A stretch of DNA of 64,000 nucleotides from positions 10,312,501 through 10,376,500 of the forward strand of contig NC_087118.1 of the NCBI RefSeq assembly GCF_963855985.1, written 5' to 3'. A program made the position numbers and the translations under genes. The stretch comes from Ostrinia nubilalis (Eukaryota > Arthropoda > Insecta > Lepidoptera > Crambidae). The notes under the pieces are model-generated. The model searched no databases, was not told the DNA's origin, and saw only the letters and a list, made by a program, of their open reading frames with translations. Positions 11,217 through 21,080 of this stretch are shown piece by piece; position 1 is the first letter of the stretch; each line of letters opens with the position of its first letter.

Positions 11217-12507
11217 CGTGGGACACTATTTAAGTTGTGAGCCTAACTATGAAAACAAAGTAGTTTATTATTAAAATGGTATTAATTGCGTTTCTTGGTA
11301 TTGTCTTTCATGATTTATGTACTTTTTAATGTGTCCGAAACACTTTTCATAGCATTTTTTCCACTCAGCTTATGGCACCTCCAAAACATGGTTTTTGACC
11401 GCACCGACAGTTGCTTCTGGCTACATAAATCGCTGTTCACGCATTTAATTTTAATATATGGGTACCAAAAGAAGTGTTTAGATTCCAAGCAAGAATTTTG
11501 TAGCGTTGGACCTGTTTATTTCATATTTTGAGTGTTCAAATAGTTAGTTGTTTGACGAGACGTGTAAAAGCTCACATTTTCGTCACGAATGGCGATTCGA
11601 CTATGCTGGTCAGTTTCCTTTATTAAACTGAAGACTTTTGGAAAAAAAGTGGCTGTTTACTATTAAGAATTAACCATTCTAAATTTCTCTAGTAACGTTT
11701 CTGTCATATAATTGGATATTTCTGAAAAATAGGCGACCGCAAGTTTCAAAGTGTTCCGAGCGCATGGGACTTTTGTTGGAATTGGTTCATCTTAAAACAC
11801 CTCCATAGTCGATAGCTGTTTATTTTCAGGATCATTATGCATAGATCCTTAATTCGTCAACTGTCACAATTTTAAAAACGGCTTTTACAGCTTTTTAAAC
11901 GTATTTATCAAACATTTCCAAGGATTAAACGACACAAGCGTCCTATTGAGCGTTTGAAAAATTTTGTGACATCCAGCGAGAAAAAAACGTACTAACTATA
12001 ATATGGTCATACAATATTTTATTACTGCTAGTGGAATTAATGCCTAGGATTATCTCAATCCTACGATATATCACATGACGAGGTTTCTCTTCCATTTTTC
12101 TGACAACATCAATGTTTTCCGCCACTATTAGTCATTTTGGACGACTTTCGCAAAGTTCACTGGTGAGCCAATGACATACAATATTATACTTCTTAAACTA
12201 GCGTTTTACAATGGTAAAGGATAGATCTTTATCACCAAAAGTGAAATTTAGCTGACCGCTTCAGTTTTGTATTGATTAACCACGTCGAAAGTCATAATAA
12301 ATCTTCACGCGAAAATTTCCGCAAGTCAATTCCATGTTTTTGTAGTCAAGATAATTTTCAATTCAATGTTAATAATACAAAACGTGCTCAAATGATAAAA
12401 AGTTTTGAACAAGGTTGTAGTCAAAAATGTCAAACTTTTCATTAAAAGTATCAGATGTCGTCTAACAACACGTTATGTTGTCGAGGCTCACAACTTAAAT
12501 AGTGCCC
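11217..12507 (-). mobile_element. Fossil mariner element (1,291 bp) inside polB
   Basis: Near-perfect terminal inverted repeats (CACTATTTAAGTTGTGAGCC inside the left end, its reverse complement at the right) are flanked by the TA target duplication at 11215-11216 and 12508-12509. Removing the element with one TA restores the polymerase frame. The length matches typical mariners. Minus-strand remnant 11943-12125 resembles the mariner HTH region (IDVVRKMEEKPRHVIYRRIE; NKILYDHIIV). The rest of the transposase is too decayed to follow, so it is inactive. Confidence 0.85.
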
Positions 12508-12509
12508 TA

Positions 12510-13157
12510 GTAAAGACATGTATTCAACATGGATTACGCCTAAAAGGAATATCGTTTAGACAAAGCCCATACTTAAAGGAATAATATAGATTTAAATACT
12601 CAGTTGCGACAAAATTCAAATTCGTTATTTGAGCAAGACTTTTTCAAATTGCTTAACAACAGCATTTTTGGAAAAACATTAGAAGACACTGAACGAAGAG
12701 TAGATGTAAAACTTGTTAGCACGTGGCAGGACGAGCGGAACAAAACCAAGAAATGTTTTACCGCTGAACAATTGATATCACGTCCTAATTTTCATAGTGT
12801 GTCAATATTTGATGAAAATTTAGTAGCTATACAATTAAAACGTGAAAAAGTTATTCTTGACAAGCCCATATACATTGGTTTTACGGTCTTAGAGCTCTCC
12901 AAAAATCATATTATGTACGATTTTCATTATTCAGTAATGAAAAATTACTACCATGATAAACTGTCTTTATGTTATACTGATACTGATAGTCTTTTGTACT
13001 CTATAGAGACGATTTTGAATTACTTTGATACTAGCAATTATGTATCGAACAATTGTTTTGATATCATGCCTAAAAATAAAAAAGTTCCTGGATTATTCAA
13101 AGATGAATTAGGGGGCAAAATATTACTTGAGTTTGTAGGACTACGATCGAAATTATA
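12510..13157 (+). pseudogene. polB: Polinton polB, segment 3 (motifs B and C)
   Basis: Open from about 12526 to 13157. It carries polymerase motif B (LLNNSIFGKTLED near 12645-12685) and the catalytic motif C (YTDTDSL near 12973-12995), so the active-site residues survive here. The frame is cut at 13157 by the LTR of a gypsy element and resumes at 26408. Confidence 0.9.
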
Positions 13158-13212
13158 ATTTTAGGAACCAGAAGCGGGTAGCATTAAAAAAAACAACAAA
13201 TAACAAACTAAA

Positions 13213-14786
13213 ATGGGTAGTTCTACTCACGGTGGAATTATTTAGGACCATAAAATGAATCTCCAGTTTTTGTTAGTAATCAGTATAAACAGTGACTAAA
13301 GACCGAGAATATACTACAACATTTCCAATTTTTAACGGGCCAGACAAAATTATGATAAATATTGATTTTATAGCGGTTTTTCTATTTTCGATGGACAGGG
13401 AAGTGAGAACAATACAGGATAGTGAAAATTTAACTGAAAGATGCATTTGAGTTTATAGTCTTTATTCTAAAAATAATAAAAAATACTTTTATGTGCATCA
13501 TAAAGGTCCACTATCAATTGAACATGGAACTCATTTAGGTTGCTTCTTTTTCCGTCACCTGATCTCTTTGACTTTTCCCTACTATTCGTATCTCCTTCTA
13601 TTATCTTCCTCTTCTTTCCTCGACGCTTTTCTTCGACTGGAAACAATTCGTTAGTATCTATTTTCGGCATCTCCAGCAATCCATCAGGATCTTCAATGTT
13701 CATTCAGTCCCAGTACACTCTTAAGGTCAACCAAGTCTGATGAATCAAAATACTGGTGTTGCAGGCATTAATGGTCTCAGTTTCAGATTCAGTTTAAGCG
13801 TCATCAACATTTGCTTTCATGGAAGAATATTTTACGATGCCTATTTGGAAGTGCTCGCACACGTTACTGCAAAAACAGCTAAAAGTTTGTATAGAGTCAA
13901 GCAAGTCAAAATGGAGTATCCAGTTTCAATGGAGTGGATGCATTTGCCTGCACTTAGTGTATTTGTAAAATGCCTTTATATGGCAGTAAGTTTTGCTGGT
14001 TAGTCAATATTAACTTTTCCATTTTCTTCGTAAACCCAGGGAAATGATACACAGGGAAGTGAGATTTTTGATGTATTTTGCCAAAATCATGAATTATATA
14101 AACTGCATATCAAATTTAATATTATCAGTCTATGGACGCAAGCGAGTTTGACAATATTGTTTCATAATTGCCCTAAAATAATATAAAATACTGTTATAAA
14201 TACGTAACAGATGAGTGAGAAGTTGTCTGGCCCAGACACGACAGACGATGATAACAGCGTAGCTGCGTCTAACTGACTGACGATTTGGGCGAAATAAACG
14301 TTTCACTAGGCGAACTTAACTGCATACTTAAATACATAAGAACGACAACGTGGCTTACCCTTTGTTTTGTTACAGATTTTAACGTGTTTATAGGTGGCAG
14401 GGAAGTGATACTTAATTCGTGTCGCCTTTGTTCAGCAATCAAAAAATTATGTAAATAGGGGATTCACACATAATCCATATGGGTTAAATGAAAGATACAC
14501 TAATGGTTACTTTCAATACAATGTTATTTTTGACTAATTACATTTTTATATATTTTTTATTGTGATTTACATCATGAATTCTGGAATGTCACCCCACAGG
14601 GAAATGAGAATTTTTCCCATTTGAAGCCATTTTTGTCTGGGATGTTTTTATTAAAACGTGTTGAAATTCAGTGACCAAGTACTATGTGAGTTAAACTTTA
14701 TTAATACCCTAAAACGAGAACTATTAATTGGTAATTTAAGGAGCTGCAAGTTGAGCCCCGTAAAATTCCCTGATTTGTAGAACTAA
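13213..14786. mobile_element. Unclassified insert inside the 3' LTR
   Basis: It is absent from the other LTR, where the flanking bases are contiguous. The ends are short inverted repeats (TAGTTCTAC and GTAGAACTA) without a visible target duplication. The motif CAGGGAARTGA recurs near 13394, 14037, 14053, 14395 and 14597. The small frames inside (a Lys-rich 78-aa minus frame at 13467-13703 and a plus frame at 13740-14003) match nothing I know. Probably a non-autonomous DNA element. Confidence 0.65.
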
Positions 14787-14962
14787 ACATTTACTCAAAA
14801 TAATGATTTTACAAAGAAATTGGAATCAAATCAAACAGCCACTAATTTACACAAAAATAATCACCACCAAAAATAATGAAAAGATACGACTTACTGCAAA
14901 TCGGGCCGATCACCAATCCAACAACCTCACCGCTCGGAGTCGCTCGGGCAAATGAGTATCCC

Positions 14963-15284
14963 TTTTTTTTTTGAAGGGACGCGCGCTGGTAGCTTGAGGA
15001 GCTTTTCCAGCTTCACCGGGCAGAGTGGCGAGTACAGAAGGTACTCTAGCCGTTTGGCGATCGTCGGTCGCACACCGACGTTCGCGATCGGGCCGTATCG
15101 AGCGCATAAGGCGCCCGATCAGTGGCGAACCCAACTAGAGGGTTGCCCACCGCGGTGTTGGACCAAATTCCAGCCTACGGCGGGCTCGCTCTAGTGGACC
15201 CGATCGAGGGGACTACGGACGCGGCCTGAGGGCGCCACGGTAGGCTCGGACCTCGGCTCAGGCCGTGTCCGGGGGACGGATAGG
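14963..15284 (-). mobile_element. 5'-truncated Jockey-type LINE tail in the 3' LTR
   Basis: It matches the 3' UTR of the full element at 20782-26316 with about four differences in 320 bp. The poly-A tail (T-run 14963-14972) and the 11-bp target duplication ATGAGTATCCC (14952-14962 and 15285-15295) are clear. It occupies the same LTR position as the full-length copy in the other LTR. Confidence 0.9.
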
Positions 15285-15412
15285 ATGAGTATCCCATGCG
15301 CCGAGTGCCTCTTTTATAGGCGTTGGCGGTGATGCCACTCGATTTGAAATAAATCGGAACGGACTATCCTAATACGGCCTCTCCTGAACGTGCGCCGTCC
15401 CCGGCCGCATCT

Positions 15413-15699
15413 TCAAGAAGAGTTCCTCGAAGAGCTGGTGAAAGTCGGTGACAGAGCCTCAGCCGGGTCATCGTCATCACTCAGCGTGAGATCCGCCCGC
15501 AGTATGTCCTCAGGCGTGTCTTGCGTGGAGTCTCCTGAAGAGCCGGTGAAAGTTGGTGACACAGCTGCAGCCGGGTCATCGTCATCACTCAGCGCGAGAT
15601 CTGCCCGAAGTATCTCCTCAGGCGTATCTTGTGTACTCTCGTAGTCAGCATGGGATGTCGAAGGGCCAGCCTCAACATCGTCATCATCACCCTCATAGC
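15413..15699 (-). CDS. Probable 3' exon of gypsy pol: acidic duplicated tail
   Basis: Splicing from the donor AAA|GTAAGT at 16293/16292 (one base into a codon near the end of the integrase ORF) to the acceptor TCTACAG ending at 15700 keeps the frame. It adds 94 residues before TGA at 15413-15415. The tail is acidic and contains a duplicated block (STQDTPEEILRADLALSDDD and STQDTPEDILRADLTLSDDD). Preserved codon phase and an internally duplicated, in-frame repeat argue for real coding. Splicing itself is inferred. Without it, pol ends at TGA 16282-16284. Confidence 0.5.
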
Positions 15700-15929
15700 C
15701 TGTAGATGTAAAATAAATTATGACTTACAAAGCAGTCTCACAACATGTGCCTATTCATTCATTCCTCACACATACAAGGCCCTCTTTCAGTAATACACAC
15801 AAGCTTAGCTATTTCGTCAACTGCACTAACGCTTCATACTTCCAAAGAATTCCATACACACGTGTCACTCATTCTCATACTCCTATCTGTACGTACAGAC
15901 CCCATAATAACCACAAAGACTGCAAGGCA

Positions 15930-16150
15930 GTCTACGTACTGAAAAGTACGTCTGCAAGGCCGAAGCCCCTACGCACTGAAAAGTACGTCTGCAAGGCCGA
16001 AGCCCCTACGCACTAAAAAGTACGTCTGCAAGGCCGAAGCCCCTACGCACTGAAAAGTACGTCTGCAAGGCTGAAGCCCCTACGCACTAAAAAGTACGTC
16101 TGCAAGGCCGAAGCCCCTACGCACTAAAAAGTACGTCTGCAAGGCAGCAT
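15930..16150. repeat. 37-bp tandem repeat in the gypsy pol intron/3' region
   Basis: About five to six copies of a 37-bp unit that contains GTACGTCTGCAAGG and GAAGCCCCTACGCACT. Units are almost identical. The array lies within the candidate intron 15700-16292. Confidence 0.95.
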
Positions 16151-16281
16151 CTCTGATGCATGCCCCATGGCACTGGCTGATGAACCCTCTCAGCCCGGTG
16201 CGCAAAGCGTGATCATTCGCCTCACACACGCTCACACTCGGCCATACAAAGCAAGTTGAAACATAGGAGTGTTAGACAGTC

Positions 16282-17690
16282 TCACAACTTACTTTCGAAA
16301 AAGGCAGCGCAACTCTCAGGGCACCACTCTCCTTTCCAAGGCACCATATATTGGGCCGCTGCTTGGGTGGTCTTGCCACGCGCGCCGCTTAAAAGCTTTA
16401 ACTCGTATCGCCCGCTTGGTAAGACCTTGACCACGCGGTAAGGGCCTCGCATGCCCGAGTCAAGCTTTCCAACTGATTGGGAGTATTTAATTACAAAGAT
16501 CTGATCGCCCAGTCTGAATACTCTTGGAGGGTTCCGATGACGATTAACACGAGAGTCCTGCTGATCTTTGTTTTTCTTAAGCAGGTCCTTGGCTCGGCTC
16601 CTACTGATCTCCCTAATTGCCTGATGATTGGGGCTGTTGTTTTCAACAGCAACATCACGGATCAGCGCACGAATGACAGGAGTGGTAGTATCAGTTCCGA
16701 TTAACAAAAACAATGCTGAAACTTGAGTGGTTTTCTGTTTAGTTATGTTAAGAACTAACTGAATTTTTCGCAAAGCCTCGGACCAGGCTGAGTCTTTGTT
16801 ATAACTTTCAACACGAATCAGGTTGAGGACGGTCCGTACATAACGCTCAGCTTGACCATTTGCATGGTGCATCTCTGGCGTTATGTAGTGGATGTCACAT
16901 CCTAATTCGGATATCCAGTTAGTAAAGCTAGACGCTTCAAACATACGCCCTCGGTCACAAACTAACAATTTTGGTGTACCAAACAATGAGATTGCATCAT
17001 TTAGGACGCGTTTCAGTTCATTTGTATCTTGTCGATACATTGGAAAAAGCATACAAAACTTTGTGAATGCGTCAACTAGTATTAGGACAAACTTGTAGCC
17101 ATTCGATTCCGGCAACGGCCCTAGCGCATCAACATGAACACTATTGAAGGGGACATCTGACTTTTCCCAGGAAGTAATGGGTTGATGAGGAGCTCGTGGG
17201 ACTCGTTTTTTTGAAATGCAGATAAGGCAATGTGAGGTATACTTTTGAACAAAGGGCCTAAGGCCCGGAAACCAAAAGTGTTTCAGTATGAGATCCAAAG
17301 TCTTGTCCGCTCCAATATGTTCATGTTCATCATGAAAAATGCGTAACAATCTCAGGCGATGTCCTTTAGGGACGAAACATAATAAGCGTGACTCTTCACC
17401 TACGGGTGAATAACGGTAGTACAAAAGATCGTTTTGACACACATATCGGCGTGAGTCAAGGAGCCCATCTCTAAGCTTTTGAATTAAATCCTGGGTCTCA
17501 TTGTCAGCGTTTTGGGCCATTTGTGCCCAATTTAAAGGTCGATCAATATGATTGACTTGCATCGCTGGTAGATTTCTGCTCAAATAATCTGCATGACCCA
17601 TCATGGAGCCTTTTCTATATTCGATGGTGAAGTTAAAATCTTGCAGATAAATCCACCAGCGAGCAACCCGCGGAAGCAGATCGATTCGGT
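16282..17690 (-). CDS. pol: Gypsy pol, end of RNase H and integrase
   Basis: The integrase inserts the cDNA into the genome. Visible in order: the end of RNase H (about 17690-17600, open upstream of the annotated ATG and in the same frame), the HHCC zinc-binding region (HDEHEHIGADKT through HCLIC), then the DDE core with D in VHVDALGPL, D in LVCDRGRMF and E in HANGQAERYVRT. A basic C-terminal region follows (RVFRLGDQIFVIKYSQ). A single frameshift near 17690 separates this from the PR-RT frame; otherwise it is open. The stop at 16282-16284 may be bypassed by splicing to 15699. Confidence 0.9.
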
Positions 17691-19340
17691 GGCTTTCAGG
17701 GCATTGCAGTCGGTTACGATTTTGAAAGTTACGCCGATCAGATAATGCCGAAAATGCTGCAATGCTCTGACAACCGCCAACGTCTCGAGCTCGTACGAGT
17801 GGTATCTGCTTTCTGCGCCTTGAGTAACTTTGCTGAAATAAGCTACCACGCGTTTGTTACCATCAGAGTGTACCTGCATTAGCACAGCCCCATATCCAGC
17901 ACTACTCGCGTCGGTGTGCAGCTCAACCGGTAAGTTAGGATCAAAAATTGCAAGTATTGGCTCACTCGTCAATTGCGTTATGAGATATTGGCGGACTTCC
18001 TCCTGTTCTGGTCCCCAAGTGAATTTGACGTCTTTCTTTGTAAGACGTGAGATACTTGCAGTTTTTGTCGCATAGTCTTTAATGTAACGCCGAAAATACC
18101 CAGCCAGACCCAAAAATTGACGCACTTGTTTAACATTCGTCGGAGTAGGTGCATTTACAAGCGCTTCAATCTTTCGGGGGCTCGGCCTGACCTGACCATG
18201 GCTAATGACGCGACCTAGGTACTCTACTTCGCTGCTCAGAAAGGAACACTTTTGAAGATTAATCGAAAATCCAGCATCGATAAGAGTAGTTAACACTTCC
18301 CGCAACAAAGCTATGCCGTCACTAACTGTCATGCTTGGAATGAGTACATCATCAATGTATACTAAGACGTGCCCTGATTCGATCAACTTTCGAAGCGTGT
18401 TGTTGATAATTCGTTGGTAAACTGTTGGTGAATTACATAGTCCGAATGGCATTTTGACGTACTCATAATGTGACTCCGGAGTAACAAACCCAGTCTTGTG
18501 TATTGAGTCTTCATCTATTGGTATCTGATGAAAACCTGACGCCATGTCCAGGCTGGTGAAGAATTTCGAGCATCCAAGGCGGTCAATGTGATCTTCGATC
18601 AATGGAAGCGGATATCTGTCTTTTATAGTAATGCGATTGAGTGCTCGAAAGTCCACACACATCCTGTCTGTGCCATCTTTCTTTTTAACCAGAATGATTG
18701 GGCTTGCATACTCGGAGTCAGATTCCCTGATAATGTTCTTGTCCAATAAATCCTTCACAATATCGCGAACCTTAAGTTTCTCCTGATATGACAAATGGTA
18801 GGGGTGATAGGCTACTGGAACCTCACTTGTTAAGTTTATTTTCATTTTGCCTGTTTTTACCGTAGTAGTAGCCGTGCCAGTTATCAAAAACGAAGAGAAA
18901 TCGTTTATTACGGTCATCAAAGAGTCCAGTTCTTCACCTTGAAGAGGCGTGTTGACCTTATTAGGCTCTTTGATATTAACAGAGTTAACGTTTAGGATCG
19001 TATTGGATGAATGCGTCAAGTATTGTTGATCTTTCGTCCTCACAAAAGTTACACCATCCCTATTTAGGACGTCGGTTCCGATAATGATTGGCGTATTCAT
19101 GCAAGAGGCAGGTACTACCACAAAATCTATATCCAGAGCAATATTGCTGAACTCAACTGTGAGTGTGAAATATTCGTGAGCAATAATCTCATTATCACTT
19201 ATTCCCTTAAGAACGCAGTGAATTTGTTTCTTTGAACAAGAAAAGTGTTTAAGTACCGCCGAAGATATTAACGAAACGTTCAAAGCTCCGCTATCTATCA
19301 AAACGTCTACCGGTATACCCTGTATCACTGCTGTACACAC
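17601..19340 (-). CDS. pol: Gypsy pol: protease, reverse transcriptase, RNase H
   Basis: Protease motif LIDSGALNVSLIS is near the start. The RT has LDMASGFHQIPI and the active site YIDDVL (near 18345-18360). RNase H has HTDASSAGYGAVLM and YELETLAVVRAL. The frame is continuous with the zinc-knuckle region upstream (the first residue is only a conventional start). It runs out of frame near 17690, within RNase H, by one indel; true RNase H continues in the frame of the integrase ORF. Catalytic residues look intact. Confidence 0.95.
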   Translation of the reverse strand: MCTAVIQGIPVDVLIDSGALNVSLISSAVLKHFSCSKKQIHCVLKGISDNEIIAHEYFTLTVEFSNIALDIDFVVVPASCMNTPIIIGTDVLNRDGVTFVRTKDQQYLTHSSNTILNVNSVNIKEPNKVNTPLQGEELDSLMTVINDFSSFLITGTATTTVKTGKMKINLTSEVPVAYHPYHLSYQEKLKVRDIVKDLLDKNIIRESDSEYASPIILVKKKDGTDRMCVDFRALNRITIKDRYPLPLIEDHIDRLGCSKFFTSLDMASGFHQIPIDEDSIHKTGFVTPESHYEYVKMPFGLCNSPTVYQRIINNTLRKLIESGHVLVYIDDVLIPSMTVSDGIALLREVLTTLIDAGFSINLQKCSFLSSEVEYLGRVISHGQVRPSPRKIEALVNAPTPTNVKQVRQFLGLAGYFRRYIKDYATKTASISRLTKKDVKFTWGPEQEEVRQYLITQLTSEPILAIFDPNLPVELHTDASSAGYGAVLMQVHSDGNKRVVAYFSKVTQGAESRYHSYELETLAVVRALQHFRHYLIGVTFKIVTDCNALKATESICFRGLLAGGFICKILTSPSNIEKAP

Positions 19341-20468
19341 GTCATTATTTTTTGTTGACTTAGAAAGTTCTTTGCATAAGTTGACTTTGCGTTGATTATT
19401 ATTTTGGCCTTCAGATCGAGCTTTGGCGAAACAATCACTCTCCCTATGTCCTAGCTTCTTGCAGAAACTACACGTTATTTTTGACTGAGTTTCAGGAACC
19501 TTACGCTTTTTAGGGCAGTTTGAGCTTATATGACCAGTCTGGCCGCAGTTAAAACATTTATTTTCACTACGATTGGTATTTCGTTTTCTAAAAACATTAT
19601 GAGAAGGTCAATTGTCTTTGCTACAGCCAGGCTTGACATAAATAGCTAAAAACGAGACTAAGTTTTCTGTCGTGAGGTTGGCGTTCGCAGCCGCAGCCCT
19701 CACTTGCGCATCGTTAATACCGCGTATCACTATTTGAACCATAAGTTCCTCACTAATACCTTTAACTATGCGCAGGCGCAGTAGTGATCGTCGTGCGTAT
19801 TCAGCGTAAGTAGTAAACTTGTCAGAAGAAGTATTCATGACATCGAAAAGTGTTTGAGCGTAGTCTATTTTGGGAGGACAAAGCGACTTAAATTCTTTCA
19901 CAAAATTAGACCAAGAACGATCACTATTAGCCCATTCGTTTAGCCATAATTTGGCATCCCCTTTTAAACAATTAGCAACGCGCGACAGACACTCTGAGTC
20001 TTCCCAGTGGTTAGCTAACCTAGCTCGCTCCACCTCATCGCACCACACCTCAAAATTATTAACGGCAGGATCAAAATTTGACACATAGTAATTTTGTGAT
20101 TTTACTCGATTTATTGCAATAAGTGCGTCTGCCAAGGCTTGTGTGGCACTGGCTGACGAAGTGTCGTTATTATGTTGAGGTGTGCTGGCATGAGCAATTG
20201 GAAACTGGGTTTGAGACATGCTCGCGTTACTCTCCTCAATCGCATTCAATCGCGCAATTATCGAACCTAACGCCTGTTTCATCGAGTTATCCGGGGTATG
20301 CGATCGAGATCTAACATGACGGGACGCAGGACGACGCGACCGCGAGCGGTGTTTATGTCTATGGCCTCGGCGCGATTTGCTACGAGTGCGCCTGGCCTTA
20401 CGACGCGACGTTTCACTGGAGTCCGACCTCTCACGCAAACGGGACGATCGTGGCATTATAACAAACAC
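19341..20468 (-). CDS. gag: Gypsy gag (capsid plus two zinc knuckles)
   Basis: The N-terminus is Arg/Ser-rich (SRR and SRSRR repeats). A capsid-like segment follows (NFEVWCDEVERARLANHWED, CLKGDAKLWLNEW). After an in-frame TGA at 19608-19610, two CCHC knuckles (CFNCGQTGHISSNC and CSFCKKLGHRESDC) continue in the same frame into pol. Gag-pro-pol is therefore one reading frame broken only by that TGA. Either a single nonsense mutation or a readthrough signal could explain it; I favour mutation because it falls before the knuckles. Confidence 0.9.
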
Positions 20469-21080
20469 AAAGTAGGCTGTTCAAATTCCGCATAATTAAC
20501 GGAGAAATCAAACGTACTTGTGGGCACAGGCCTATCCCACTTCTGATTTTAGGAACCAGAAGCGGGTAGCATTAAAAAAAAAACAACAAATAACAAACTA
20601 AAATAACATTTACTCAAAATAATGATTTTACAAAGAAATTGGAATCAAATCAAACAGCCACTAATTTACACAAAAATAATCACCACCAAAAATAATGAAA
20701 AGATACGACTTACTGCAAATCGGGCCGATCACCAATCCAACAACCTCACCGCTCGGAGTCGCTCGGGCAAATGAGTGTCCCTTTTTTTTTTTTTTGAAGG
20801 GACGCGCGCTGGTAGCTTGAGGAGCTTTTCCAGCTTCACCGGGCAGAGTGGCGAGTACAGAAGGTACTCTAGCCGTTTGGCGATCGTCGGTCGCACACCG
20901 ACGTTCGCGATCGGGCCGTATCGAGCGCATAAGGCGCCCGATCAGTGGCGAACCCAACTAGAGGGTTGCCCACCGCGGTGTTGGACCAAAGTCCAGCCTA
21001 CGGCGGGCTCACTCTAGTGGGCCCGATCGAGGGGACTACGGACGCGGCCTGAGGGCGCCACGGTAGGCTCGGACCTCGGC

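Larger units (their letters stand above)
13158..15374 (-). repeat. Gypsy 3' LTR, interrupted twice
   Basis: LTR pieces are 13158-13212, about 14787-14962 and 15285-15374. Matching pieces of the other LTR are 20546-20604, 20605-20781 and 26317-26406. The first interruption is a 1.6-kb insert, the second a 322-bp LINE tail. Visible differences from the other LTR are a poly-A length, A/G at 14958 and G/T near 15355. Confidence 0.85.

Noticed and set aside
15390..15644. Ser-rich plus-strand ORF with internal repeat
   Set aside because: It is the antisense of the acidic duplicated exon on minus, which has better context (splice sites, in-frame with pol).
15930..16150. Possible CRISPR-like array of 37-bp units
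   Set aside because: Units are contiguous without unique spacers; ordinary minisatellite.
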